Assembly: GCA_016722075.1 (NCBI GenBank)
Contig: JADKGW010000001.1
Location: forward strand, 5,208,001-5,272,000
Length of the DNA: 64,000 nucleotides
Direction: 5' to 3'
DNA from: Candidatus Kouleothrix ribensis
GTDB taxonomy: Bacteria; Chloroflexota; Chloroflexia; Chloroflexales; Roseiflexaceae
Shown here: positions 34,923-46,920 of the stretch, in pieces
Layout: every line of letters starts with the position of its first letter
Position numbering within the stretch: position 1 is the first letter of the stretch
Notes under the pieces: generated by a model
Seen by the model: the letters and a program-made list of their open reading frames with translations, nothing else
What the model was told of the DNA's origin: nothing
Databases searched by the model: none
Made by a program: the position numbers and the translations under genes

Positions 34923-36107
34923 ATGCCCCCACGCATTCCCGCGCTGCTTGCGCTCGAAGATGGCACCACCTGGCCGGGCTTTGGGTTGGGCGCGATCGGC
35001 GAGCGTGCCGGCGAGGTGATCTTCAACACGGCCATGACCGGCTACCAGGAGGTGCTGACCGACCCCTCGTACTACGGCCAGATCGTGGTGATGACGGCGC
35101 CGCATATCGGCAACACCGGCGTGAATCTCGAGGATGAGGAGAGCATCAAGCCGTGGCTGGCGGGCTTTGTGGTGCGCGCCGCCAGCCCGCGCGTCAGCAG
35201 CTGGCGCGCCACCGCGCCGCTGGGCGAGTACCTGTGCGAGCATGGCATCGTCGGCATCACCGGCGTCGACACGCGTGCGCTGGTGCGGCACATCCGCACG
35301 GCCGGCGCCCTGCGCGGCGTGATCTCGTCGGCCCAGCCCGAGCCGCAGCGGCTGGTCGCCGCCGCGCGCGCCGCGCCCTCCATGGAGGGGCGCGACCTGG
35401 TGCCACATGTGACATGCGCCGAGCCGTACCACTGGGCCGAGGGTGGCCCTGGCGAGTGGGGCGCCAGGAGCCAGGAGCCACGAGCCACGAACCAGGCTGA
35501 TGATTCAGACGATTCTCGGTTCTCGGCTCTCGGTTCTGGTACTTTCCACGTCGTGGCCTACGACTTCGGCATGAAGCGCACCATCCTGCGCCAGCTGGCC
35601 GAGCGTGGCTGCCGCGTCACGGTGGTGCCGGCCACCACGCCCGCCGCCGAGGTGCTGGCGCACAACCCCGACGGTGTGTTTCTCTCGAATGGCCCCGGCG
35701 ACCCGGCTGCAGTGACGTATGCGATCGAGAGCGTGCGCGCGCTGCTAGGCCAGCGGCCGCTGTTCGGCATCTGCCTGGGCCACCAGATCCTCGGGCTGGC
35801 GCTGGGCGGCAGCACCTACAAGCTGCGCTTTGGCCACCACGGTGGCAATCAGCCGGTACGCTTCAGCGACACCGGGCGCGTCGAGATCTCGAGCCACAAC
35901 CATGGCTTCGCGGTCGACGACCAAAGCCTGCCGGCGGGCGTCGAGGTGACCCACACCAACCTGAACGATGGCTGCTGCGAGGGCCTGCGCGCGCGCGATC
36001 TGCGTGCCTTCAGCGTGCAATACCACCCCGAGGCCGCGCCCGGCCCCCACGACGCCGCATACCTGTTCGACCAGTTCGTCGCCCTCATGGGGGCTGAGAA
36101 GGCGTAA
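34923..36107 (+). CDS. carA: Carbamoyl-phosphate synthase small (glutaminase) subunit
   Basis: 394 residues. This subunit hydrolyses glutamine and passes ammonia to CarB for carbamoyl phosphate, used for arginine and pyrimidines. The N-terminal CPSase domain has 'GEVIFNTAMTGYQEVLTDPSY' and 'GITGVDTRALVRHIR'. The C-terminal class I glutaminase has the nucleophile Cys284 in 'FGICLGHQILGLA' and 'VQYHPEA' with the catalytic His/Glu. Between the domains about 28 residues (G-A-R-S-Q-E-P-R ... A-L-G-S-G-T) are encoded by a palindromic heptamer array at 35462-35541. They fall in the interdomain linker and keep the frame. The TAA stop is part of a 28-bp inverted repeat that bounds the next cassette. 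Confidence 0.95.
   Translation: MPPRIPALLALEDGTTWPGFGLGAIGERAGEVIFNTAMTGYQEVLTDPSYYGQIVVMTAPHIGNTGVNLEDEESIKPWLAGFVVRAASPRVSSWRATAPLGEYLCEHGIVGITGVDTRALVRHIRTAGALRGVISSAQPEPQRLVAAARAAPSMEGRDLVPHVTCAEPYHWAEGGPGEWGARSQEPRATNQADDSDDSRFSALGSGTFHVVAYDFGMKRTILRQLAERGCRVTVVPATTPAAEVLAHNPDGVFLSNGPGDPAAVTYAIESVRALLGQRPLFGICLGHQILGLALGGSTYKLRFGHHGGNQPVRFSDTGRVEISSHNHGFAVDDQSLPAGVEVTHTNLNDGCCEGLRARDLRAFSVQYHPEAAPGPHDAAYLFDQFVALMGAEKA
35462..35541 (+). repeat. In-frame palindromic micro-repeat inside carA
   Basis: The left arm has GGAGCCA, GGAGCCA, CGAGCCA and CGAACCA heptamers; the right arm has TTCTCGG, TTCTCGG, CTCTCGG and TTCTGG in the opposite sense. A TGATGATT core lies between. It shares its CCGAGAATC and TGATGATT core words with the carB insertion at 37862. 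Confidence 0.85.
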
Positions 36108-36615
36108 CCACGAAGGCACGAAGGCACGAAGGATCGGTAGGAGCTGGTCTTATTGATCCACCGCAGTACTATCGGGGCGAGGGAATAGTGATATGCGCAA
36201 TTACTCTCTTTCAGATTCAGAGGAGCGAATTGCCACTATAATTGTGAACGCGGCTTACACCGTTCATAAGGCGCTTGGCCCCGGACTATTGGAGAGCATC
36301 TATGAGGTGTGCTTCTGTCACGAACTTACCAAGCGCGGGCTTTCTATACAGCGTCAAGTAACGCTTCCGATCAGCTATGATGGCATCACTTTCGATGAAG
36401 GGCTGCGGATTGACGTGCTCGTAGAAAATCTCGTGATTTGCGAATTGAAAGCCGTTGAGGAGCTGAATCCTGTCTTTATGGCCCAGCTGATCAGCTACCT
36501 CAAACTCGCACATAAACGAATCGGATTCCTTATCAACTTCAACGTCGCTACAATCAAGCAAGGGCTCAAAAGAGTGATTGTATAAGCCCTTCGTGCCTTC
36601 GTGCCTTCGTGGTTA
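36105..36615. mobile_element. Small cassette with perfect 28-bp inverted ends carrying a GxxExxY gene
   Basis: Positions 36105-36132 and 36588-36615 are perfect inverted repeats of 28 bp. Each consists of TAAC plus three CACGAAGG octamers (or the reverse complement). The left end includes the carA stop codon and the right end stops 15 nt before the carB ATG. Only the GxxExxY gene lies inside. No transposase is present and no target duplication is evident. Confidence 0.8.
36193..36585 (+). CDS. GxxExxY family protein (PD-(D/E)XK nuclease-like)
   Basis: 130 residues. The family-naming motif is G31-L-L-E34-S-I-Y37, followed by 'RQVTLPISYDG' and a PD-(D/E)XK-like core with Asp74 in 'RIDVLVEN' and Glu84-Leu-Lys86 in 'ICELKAVEEL'. 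The C-terminus 'GFLINFN.A.IKQGLKRVIV' is typical. GxxExxY proteins are widespread small proteins without an established role; the core suggests a nuclease or nucleic-acid-binding fold. Lower GC and Ile/Lys-rich codon use contrast with carA and carB, which hints at transfer. It is bounded by perfect 28-bp octamer inverted repeats and wedged between carA and carB. Confidence 0.85.
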   Translation: MRNYSLSDSEERIATIIVNAAYTVHKALGPGLLESIYEVCFCHELTKRGLSIQRQVTLPISYDGITFDEGLRIDVLVENLVICELKAVEELNPVFMAQLISYLKLAHKRIGFLINFNVATIKQGLKRVIV

Positions 36616-36630
36616 ATCAGGAAAGATTGA

Positions 36631-40005
<3,375 letters not shown>

Positions 40006-40115
40006 CGGCTGCCGCGTAGCTGGTGTGCTATGGCCTCTGCGCGGAAATGGGATGCGAAACGCAGAACTCACAACCTGGAGCTGCACGAGCGCCATCTGGA
40101 CAATCGAGAAAATCT

Positions 40116-43100
40116 ATGATCAATATCCTCACCGCCGATATGCTCAATGTCGAGCGCCTGGGCCGCAACACGCCGCCGCAGAACATTAGCGCCGGCCGTG
40201 AAGATTACCAGGCCGGCCGAGTGACGATCGAACTCGCCGAGCAGAGCTCGGCGCGCCTGCAGGTGCGCGACAACAAGATCAACCGATCGTACCAGGTGAT
40301 GGTGTGGCTGAACGCGCGCCAGATCGCGCTGACCTGCACCTGCCGCGAGAACTACCACTGGTACCTGTGCCGCCACCGCATCGCGGCCATCCTGGCGCTG
40401 CACGAGCACCTGAAGGCCAACCCGCCCAAGCTCTGGCGCGCGGTGCTTGAGCAGGGCGCGCAAACCCCCACTCGCCGCCCGTCGGTCAACTACGGCCCGA
40501 TCGTGTTCAGCCTGCAAACGCACGGCAGCAGCTGGTCGGTCACGCCGTATGGCCTGGCGGCGCGCTATTTCGCCACCCACCAGCTTGGCGACCGGGCGGC
40601 GCTGGCGGCGGCGATTGCCGAGCTAGGGCTTTCGGCCCAGGCGCGCCCCATCCGCTCGCGGATTAGCCGCCAGGGCTACCCCGGCGCCTCCGAGGCCGAG
40701 CTGGCCGCAGTGAACCTGGCCGCCGGCAACCCGTACGGCATGTCGGGCTATGGCTACGGCCGCGAGGCGGCCTACTACGAGCCGGTGCTGGCGCTACTGC
40801 CCGGCTGCCTGGTCTATCAGGGCGACGAGGGCGACCCGCTGCAAGAGCGGCTTGAGGTGCTGCCCGACCTCGGCTCGCTCGCGGTCGAGCTACGCGAGGG
40901 CAAGCAGGGCCTGAAGCTGATCGCGCAGGTGACTGTTGGCGAGCGCGTGCTGTCGATCAAGCCGCGCGACGCGCAGGTGATCGTGCAGGACCCGCTCTGG
41001 CTGCTGCTCGGCACCACGCTGGTGCAGCTCAAGCCGACCGACGGCATGGCGGCAGCATTGCTCGAATTCCCCGAGCTGGTCATCCCGCCCGAGGATCAGG
41101 AAGCCTTCCTCGACCGCCACCTGCTGCCGCTGACCGAGCGCGTGGCCGTGCGCGGCAAGATGCTGCAGTGGAGCGATGTCGATGCCGAGCCGCAGCCACG
41201 CCTATACCTGAGCGAGGCCGCCGAGGGCCTGCAGGCCGCGCTACACTTTGGCTACGGCGAGCACGAGCTGACCTACGATAAGCGCCTGCCCGAGACGGCC
41301 ACGCAGCGCCTGCCCGGCACCACCACGCTGGCACGCATCACGCGCCGCCCGGCCCGCGAGCACGAGCTGTGGCAGGCGCTGGGCGAGTATGGCCTCAAGC
41401 GCGGCCCCGAGCCGAGCATCTGGCTGCTGAAGAAGAGCCTGCACCCGATCGACTTCTTGATGCACCAGGTGCCGAAACTGGCCGCCGCTGGCTACACGAT
41501 CTACGGCGAAGAAGCGCTGACACTGGCGCGCGTCAATCGCAACAAGCCCACGATCTCGTTCAATGTCAGCAGCGGGATCGACTGGTTCGATGTGACTGCA
41601 GTCGTCAACTACGGCGACCTGGCCGTGTCGCTGAAAGACATCCGCCAGGCGATCAAGAAGCGCGAGAAGTACGTCAAGCTCGCCGATGGCACGATCGGCC
41701 AGCTGCCCGAGGAGTGGCTCACGCGCTACCGGCACATGCTTGCGCTGGGCGACGAGCACGGCGACGATCTGCGCTTCTCGCAGCACCACATCACCATGCT
41801 CGACCAGCTGCTGGCCGATTCCGACCGCACCCGCACCGACGAGGCCTTCGAGCGCCGCCGCGAGAAGCTGCGCAGCTTCGAGCGCATCCAGCCGCAGGCG
41901 CTGCCCGCGACGTTCAAGGGCGAGCTGCGGCCCTACCAGCAGTTCGGCTACGACTGGCTGCACTTCCTGCGCGAGTATGGCTTCGGCGGCTGCCTGGCCG
42001 ACGACATGGGCACGGGCAAAACGGTGGTGGCCCTGGCCTTCCTCGAGTCGCTCTACGCCGCCGAGAATGAGGCGCCCGCCAGCCTGATCGTCATGCCGCG
42101 CTCGCTGCTGTTCAACTGGCAGCGCGAGGCCGAGAAGTTTGCGCCCGAGCTGGCGCTGTATATACACGCCGACCAGGGCCGCATCACCGACCCGGCCGAG
42201 TTCGCGCAGTACGACCTGGTGCTGACGACCTACGGCACCATGCTGCGCGATGTCGAGAAGCTGCGCCAGTACCAGTTCAACTACATCATCCTCGACGAGT
42301 CGCAGGCGATTAAGAACCCGCTGGCCGAGACCTCCAAGGCCGCCCGGCTGCTGCACGGCAGCCACCGGCTGGTGCTCACCGGCACGCCGATCGAGAACTC
42401 GACGCTCGAGCTGTGGTCGCAGTTCGCGTTCCTCAACCCCGGCCTGCTCGGCGACATCAGCTACTTCCGCGAGGAGTTTGCCAACCCGATCGAGCGCCAG
42501 CAGAACGGCGACACGGCCCAGTTCTTGCGCAAGATGGTGTTCCCGTTCATTCTGCGCCGCACCAAAGATCAGGTGGCGGCCGACCTGCCGCCGCGCAGCG
42601 AGGAGATCGTGCTGTGCGACATGGAGCCGGCCCAGCGCAAGCTGTACGATAAGCAGCGCGACTACTACCGCGCGCTGCTGCTGGGCCTGATCGACAACGA
42701 CGGCATGAACGATGCGCGCATGAAGATCCTCGAGGGTCTGCTGCGCCTGCGCCAGATCTGCAACCATCCACGGCTGGTCGATGCCAAGTTCAAGGGCGTA
42801 TCGGGCAAGTTCGATGTGCTGATCGACACGCTCGACACCCTGCGCGCCGAGGGCCACCGCGCGCTGGTGTTCTCGCAGTTCGTGCAGATGCTGGCGATCG
42901 TGCGCGAGGCGCTCGATGCGCGCGGCGTGCCCTACTGCTACCTCGACGGCCAGACCCGCGATCGGCAGGGTGCGGTCGACCGCTTTCAGAACGACGATAG
43001 TGTGCCGTTCTTCCTGATTAGCCTGAAGGCCGGCGGCGTGGGCCTGAACCTGACCGCCGCCGACTATGTGATCCATATCGACCCATGGTGGAACCCGGCC

Positions 43101-43307
43101 GTCGAACAGCAGGCCACCGACCGCACCCACCGGATCGGCCAGGACAAGCCGGTGTTTGTGTACAAGCTGATCGCGCGCGACAGCGTCGAGGAGAAGATCC
43201 TGCAGCTACAGGGACACAAGCGCGAGCTGGTCGAGCAGGTGATCGGTGCCGAGGGCGGCGTGTTCAAGGCGCTCACGCGCGAAGACATCGAGGTGTTGTT
43301 CTCATGA
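40116..43307 (+). CDS. SNF2-family helicase with SWIM zinc finger
   Basis: 1063 residues from ATG 40116 (MINILTADML); a frame open from 40023 adds non-conserved residues. An N-terminal SWIM-type zinc motif ('CTCRENYHWYLCRHR', ~65-80) precedes a long middle region. The SNF2 ATPase follows: Walker A 'DDMGTGKT' (~629-636), motif II 'DESQ' (~726) in place of DEAH, 'LTGTPIEN', and helicase motifs 'VFSQFVQML' and 'ATDRTHRIGQ' near residue 1000. Such proteins translocate on double-stranded DNA; the SWIM domain may bind nucleic acid or protein. The stop overlaps the next start (ATGA). It interrupts the arginine cluster between carB and argG. Role unknown. Confidence 0.88.
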   Translation: MINILTADMLNVERLGRNTPPQNISAGREDYQAGRVTIELAEQSSARLQVRDNKINRSYQVMVWLNARQIALTCTCRENYHWYLCRHRIAAILALHEHLKANPPKLWRAVLEQGAQTPTRRPSVNYGPIVFSLQTHGSSWSVTPYGLAARYFATHQLGDRAALAAAIAELGLSAQARPIRSRISRQGYPGASEAELAAVNLAAGNPYGMSGYGYGREAAYYEPVLALLPGCLVYQGDEGDPLQERLEVLPDLGSLAVELREGKQGLKLIAQVTVGERVLSIKPRDAQVIVQDPLWLLLGTTLVQLKPTDGMAAALLEFPELVIPPEDQEAFLDRHLLPLTERVAVRGKMLQWSDVDAEPQPRLYLSEAAEGLQAALHFGYGEHELTYDKRLPETATQRLPGTTTLARITRRPAREHELWQALGEYGLKRGPEPSIWLLKKSLHPIDFLMHQVPKLAAAGYTIYGEEALTLARVNRNKPTISFNVSSGIDWFDVTAVVNYGDLAVSLKDIRQAIKKREKYVKLADGTIGQLPEEWLTRYRHMLALGDEHGDDLRFSQHHITMLDQLLADSDRTRTDEAFERRREKLRSFERIQPQALPATFKGELRPYQQFGYDWLHFLREYGFGGCLADDMGTGKTVVALAFLESLYAAENEAPASLIVMPRSLLFNWQREAEKFAPELALYIHADQGRITDPAEFAQYDLVLTTYGTMLRDVEKLRQYQFNYIILDESQAIKNPLAETSKAARLLHGSHRLVLTGTPIENSTLELWSQFAFLNPGLLGDISYFREEFANPIERQQNGDTAQFLRKMVFPFILRRTKDQVAADLPPRSEEIVLCDMEPAQRKLYDKQRDYYRALLLGLIDNDGMNDARMKILEGLLRLRQICNHPRLVDAKFKGVSGKFDVLIDTLDTLRAEGHRALVFSQFVQMLAIVREALDARGVPYCYLDGQTRDRQGAVDRFQNDDSVPFFLISLKAGGVGLNLTAADYVIHIDPWWNPAVEQQATDRTHRIGQDKPVFVYKLIARDSVEEKILQLQGHKRELVEQVIGAEGGVFKALTREDIEVLFS

Positions 43308-44578
43308 TCGATCGCGACCCGCTTGACGATTGGATCTTCGCGACCCAGAGCGAGCCACTGAGCAATCGGCAATCCGAGCAGAGCCTGCAGCAGGATCTGC
43401 AAAAGCTCGAGCAGTGGATCGCCGCCCCGCCGGCCGGCAAACGCCGCGAGGTGCCGCGCGTGCGTGGTGGGCGCTGGGAGTTTGGCCTACGCCTGGCGCC
43501 CGGCGATATCGCACGTGCCCAGGATCTGTATCGCCGGCTGGTGCTTGAGAGCGGCAACGGCAAGAGCTACACCGAAGAGGCCCTGCTGAGCTTGCTGGCG
43601 CTGGCGCTCGACCCGGCCAACATCGCGTTTTTCGTGGCAATGCTCGATTACGCGCCGCCGCGCGATAAACAGGCCGCGCGCCGCCGCGAGCTGGCACTGG
43701 CCGCGCTGGCGCTGCTGGTCTACCGGCGCGACGACCCGGCCGCACTGGCGGCGCTGGTCGATGCCACCGGCCATAAACACCCGGCGGTACGCGCGCTGGC
43801 AGTACACTATGTGCGCTGCGTGTTTGTCGGCGTCGACGAGATCATCTTCGACCTGCAGGGCCTACTCGAATCGCCCGATCTGCAGCTGCTGCCCGAGCTG
43901 GTGCCGGACGATCTGGCTGCAGACAGCGACGACCAGCAGCCCGGCCCTGCGGCCGACGCGGAAGGCCTGCCCGAGCTGCGCCGGCCCATCCCGCCCGAGC
44001 TGCTCGCGCGCCTGGCTACGATCGCAACCGGCGACCCGGCCTTCGAGCCACGCTTCATAGCCCGCCAGCTGCTTGAGGCGGCCGGGCAGCCGGCGCCGCT
44101 CGACTACCCCGACGGCGCGTATGCCTTCAAAGTCAAGCTGCGCGGGCTGGCGGGCATGCACCGCACGATTGCCGCGCGCTCGACCGATACGCTGCACGAT
44201 CTGCACCTGGCCATCCAGCACGCGATCGCATGGGACGACGACCACCTCTACAGCTTCTTCCTCAACAACAAGCGCTACGATCAGCGCTTCAGCTTCGCGT
44301 CGCCGTGGGATAACGACAGCCCGCCATGGGCCGATCAGGTGCTGATCGGCCAGCTGGGGTTGCCGCTGAAGCATACGTTTATGTACTACTTCGACTACGG
44401 CGACAGCCACCAGTTCGATGTCGAGGTCGTCGGCATCGAGCCGCACGCGGCGCCCGGCAACTACCCGCGCGTGGTCGAGCGCAAAGGCGCTTCGCCCAAA
44501 CAATACTGGTATGGCGAGGATGAGGACGACGAGGATGGTGAAGACACCGAGGAGCTGGACGATCAGGAGGCGCTATGA
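43304..44578 (+). CDS. Protein with C-terminal pRiA4b ORF-3-like domain
   Basis: 424 residues, starting within the helicase stop (ATGA overlap). Residues ~1-265 are helical and Leu/Ala-rich, with no family recognised; 'HPAVRALAVHYVRCVFVG' resembles a HEAT-like repeat. Residues ~272-405 match the plasmid pRiA4b ORF-3 domain: 'YAFKVKLRGLAGMHRTI', 'TLHDLHLAIQHAIAWDDDHLYSFFL', 'HTFMYYFDYGDSHQFDVEV' and 'YPRVVERKGASPKQY'. The tail is very acidic (EDEDDEDGEDTEE). The domain occurs in mobile-element passenger genes and has no assigned activity. Tight overlaps on both sides imply one transcript and stoichiometric synthesis with the helicase. Confidence 0.75.
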   Translation: MIDRDPLDDWIFATQSEPLSNRQSEQSLQQDLQKLEQWIAAPPAGKRREVPRVRGGRWEFGLRLAPGDIARAQDLYRRLVLESGNGKSYTEEALLSLLALALDPANIAFFVAMLDYAPPRDKQAARRRELALAALALLVYRRDDPAALAALVDATGHKHPAVRALAVHYVRCVFVGVDEIIFDLQGLLESPDLQLLPELVPDDLAADSDDQQPGPAADAEGLPELRRPIPPELLARLATIATGDPAFEPRFIARQLLEAAGQPAPLDYPDGAYAFKVKLRGLAGMHRTIAARSTDTLHDLHLAIQHAIAWDDDHLYSFFLNNKRYDQRFSFASPWDNDSPPWADQVLIGQLGLPLKHTFMYYFDYGDSHQFDVEVVGIEPHAAPGNYPRVVERKGASPKQYWYGEDEDDEDGEDTEELDDQEAL

Positions 44579-45489
44579 TCCTACAGCCGCAAGAAACAGC
44601 TCGCTTCTATACAATCTGGTTTGCCATGCTCAGCTATGCTAACCGCCGGCTGAAGCTGGTGGCCGAGCTGCCCGAATCGCCCCAAGACGGCTCGATAAAC
44701 GCCCAGGACGCCTATAAGGTTTCGACGGCGGTGTGGGCCGATGATGCGCTGCGCCACGCCTTCGCCGACGCGAACCCGGCCGGCCTATCGCCGGAAGACC
44801 TGGCGCTGCTGCGCAGCTGGGATCGGCGCATCACCGGTGATTTTTATATCTTCCGCTACCTGAAGAAGTACACCGTGCTGATCGCGCAGGGCGAGCCTGC
44901 GCGCGTCTACGGGGTGCTCGGGCTGGTCTCGCCGCTGGAAGAAGTCGTGCATATGCCAGTGCCGGCGCTGGTGCGTATGACGCTGCTGCCCTTCGAGGGC
45001 AAGATCACCTACGATGGCCTGCTGGCGCCCTATAATGTTTATTTCGGCGGTGGCATTCGCAGCAACCTGAACGACATCTACCGCTCTGCCGGCGAGCGTG
45101 GCGCGATCATCACGGCGCTTGAGCCGGCGACCCCAGGCGACGAGCAGCAGGCACGCGGCGAGATCGACCGGCGCAACGACAAGCTGCTCACCGCCTTCCG
45201 GCGCGACCTGGCGCAGTCGAACCTGAGCATGAAGATGGTTGAACAGCATGTCGAGAATATCGCCACGTTTGGGCGCGCCTACCTGCTGGCGCAGTCGCCG
45301 CCACGCGGCCTGATCGACCTGGATGCCGCCAGTGTGGCCGGCTACATGGCGCAAGCGCAGCTCACCCAGGCTGCGCGCAAGACACTAGGCACCAGCTTCA
45401 AACGCTTTGCCCGCTTTCTATACGATACTGGCCGGATCGATTGGGGCGCTGCGCGGGCGGTGCAAGATCGCGCAAAGCTGCTGAGCTGA
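44575..45489 (+). CDS. Uncharacterised protein of the SNF2 operon
   Basis: 304 residues, again starting inside the previous stop (ATGA). I do not recognise the family. The first ~185 residues are mixed alpha/beta ('FYTIWFAMLSYANRRLKLV', 'FYIFRYLKKYTVLIAQGEPARVYGVLGL', 'LLPFEGKITYDGLLAPYNVYFGGG'). The last ~110 are helical ('LSMKMVEQHVENIATFGRAYLL', 'TLGTSFKRFARFLYDTGRIDW') and resemble in spacing the SAM-like core-binding domain of tyrosine recombinases. No catalytic recombinase domain follows. The third member of a translationally coupled trio, it probably works with the helicase and the pRiA4b-domain protein. Confidence 0.65.
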   Translation: MILQPQETARFYTIWFAMLSYANRRLKLVAELPESPQDGSINAQDAYKVSTAVWADDALRHAFADANPAGLSPEDLALLRSWDRRITGDFYIFRYLKKYTVLIAQGEPARVYGVLGLVSPLEEVVHMPVPALVRMTLLPFEGKITYDGLLAPYNVYFGGGIRSNLNDIYRSAGERGAIITALEPATPGDEQQARGEIDRRNDKLLTAFRRDLAQSNLSMKMVEQHVENIATFGRAYLLAQSPPRGLIDLDAASVAGYMAQAQLTQAARKTLGTSFKRFARFLYDTGRIDWGAARAVQDRAKLLS

Positions 45490-45516
45490 TCATTCTGCCG
45501 AAAAGAGGAGTAACCC

Positions 45517-46725
45517 GTGAAACCCAAAGTCAACAAGGTCGTGCTGGCCTACTCGGGCGGGCTGGATACCAGCATCATTGTGCCATGGCTCAAGCAGAAC
45601 TACGGCAACCCCGAGGTGGTGTGCTACTGCGCCAACCTGGGCCAGGCCGAGGAGCTGACCGGCCTGGAGGAGAAGGCCAAGGCCAGCGGCGCCTCGAAGT
45701 GCTATGTCGAAGATCTGCGCGAAGAGTTCGTGCGCGACTTCCTGTTCCCTATGCTCCAGTCGGGCGCAATCTACGAGCGGCTATACCTGCTGGGCACCTC
45801 GGTCGCGCGCCCGCTGATCGCGCGCCGCCAGGCCGAGATCGCTCTGCAAGAAGGCGCCGACGCGCTGGCGCACGGCTGCACCGGCAAGGGCAACGATCAG
45901 GTGCGCTTCGAGGTGACCTATATGGCCTTCGCGCCGCATATGCGCGCGATCGTGCCCTGGCGCGAGTGGGATATCCGCTCGCGCGAGGATGCGCTCGACT
46001 ATGCCGCCGAACATAACGTGCCGGTCACCGCCACGCTCAAATCGATCTACAGCCGCGACCGCAACATCTGGCATATTTCGCACGAGGGCGGCGTGCTCGA
46101 GGACCCCTGGAGCGAGCCAGAAGAGGCCATGTACACGCTCTCGGTGTCGCCCGAGCAGGCCCCCGACACGCCCGAGTATGTCGAGGTTGGCTTCGAGCAG
46201 GGCGTGCCGATCAGCGTAAACGGCGAGCGGCTCGGCCCGGTGGCGCTGCTCGGCACACTGAACGAGCTAGGCGCCAAGCACGGCGTCGGCCGGATCGACC
46301 TGGTCGAGAACCGGCTGGTGGGCATGAAGAGCCATGGCGTGTACGAGACGCCCGGCGGCAGCATCTTGCGCGCGGCGCACCAGGGCCTCGAGCAGCTCAC
46401 GCTCGACCGCGAGACCATGCACTACAAGGATGTGGTGGCGCACCGCTATGCCGAGCTGATCTACAATGGCCTGTGGTACACCCCGCTGCGCACGGCGCTG
46501 CAGGCCTTCTTCACCGTTACGCAGCAGAATGTCACCGGCACCGCGCGCCTGAAGCTCTACAAAGGCAACGCCACGCTGGTGGGCCGCAAAGCCGCCGCTA
46601 GCCTGTACAACCTCGACATCGCCAGCTTCACCATGAGCCAGACCTACAATCAGCAGGACGCTGAGGGCTTCATCAAGATCTTCGGCCTGCCGGTGAAGGT
46701 GCGCGCGCTCGTCGATGGGAAGTGA
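45517..46725 (+). CDS. argG: Argininosuccinate synthase
   Basis: 402 residues, starting at GTG 45517 with AGAGGAG seven nt upstream. The enzyme joins citrulline and aspartate with ATP. The N-type ATP pyrophosphatase P-loop 'VLAYSGGLDTSIIVPWLK' starts the protein. 'ALAHGCTGKGNDQVRFE', 'SIYSRDRNIWHISHEGG' and 'GVYETPGGSILRAAHQGLEQLTLDRE' are diagnostic. Length is normal (~400). The TGA stop is also the first three bases of a TGACACGA octamer array. It follows the SNF2 operon by 27 nt and precedes argJ. Confidence 0.96.
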   Translation: MKPKVNKVVLAYSGGLDTSIIVPWLKQNYGNPEVVCYCANLGQAEELTGLEEKAKASGASKCYVEDLREEFVRDFLFPMLQSGAIYERLYLLGTSVARPLIARRQAEIALQEGADALAHGCTGKGNDQVRFEVTYMAFAPHMRAIVPWREWDIRSREDALDYAAEHNVPVTATLKSIYSRDRNIWHISHEGGVLEDPWSEPEEAMYTLSVSPEQAPDTPEYVEVGFEQGVPISVNGERLGPVALLGTLNELGAKHGVGRIDLVENRLVGMKSHGVYETPGGSILRAAHQGLEQLTLDRETMHYKDVVAHRYAELIYNGLWYTPLRTALQAFFTVTQQNVTGTARLKLYKGNATLVGRKAAASLYNLDIASFTMSQTYNQQDAEGFIKIFGLPVKVRALVDGK

Positions 46726-46914
46726 CACGATGACCGGGTGACATGATGACACGATGACTGGGTGACATGATGACGAGATGACGAGATGACACGATGACAC
46801 GATGACCGGTGACCGGGTGACATGATGACACGATGACCGGTGACCGGTGACCGGGTGACATGATGACACGATGACAAGGTGAGCGCGACAGCCATCGTGT
46901 CATCGGGTCAGGAG
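46723..46914. repeat. Octamer micro-repeat array between argG and argJ
   Basis: About 20 degenerate TGACACGA / TGACATGA / TGACCGGG / TGACCGGT units run from the argG stop to ~46882. A short opposite-sense arm (ATCGTGTCATCGGGTCA, 46893-46909) faces them, so the 3' end can fold back. The argJ ribosome site AGGAG (46910-46914) follows directly. Confidence 0.85.
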
Positions 46915-46920
46915 CGCGCA

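Noticed and set aside
40023..40115. Upstream extension of the SNF2 helicase start
   Set aside because: The added residues (from MCYGLCAEMG) look like untranslated spacer after carB; homology-like sequence begins at MINILTADML.
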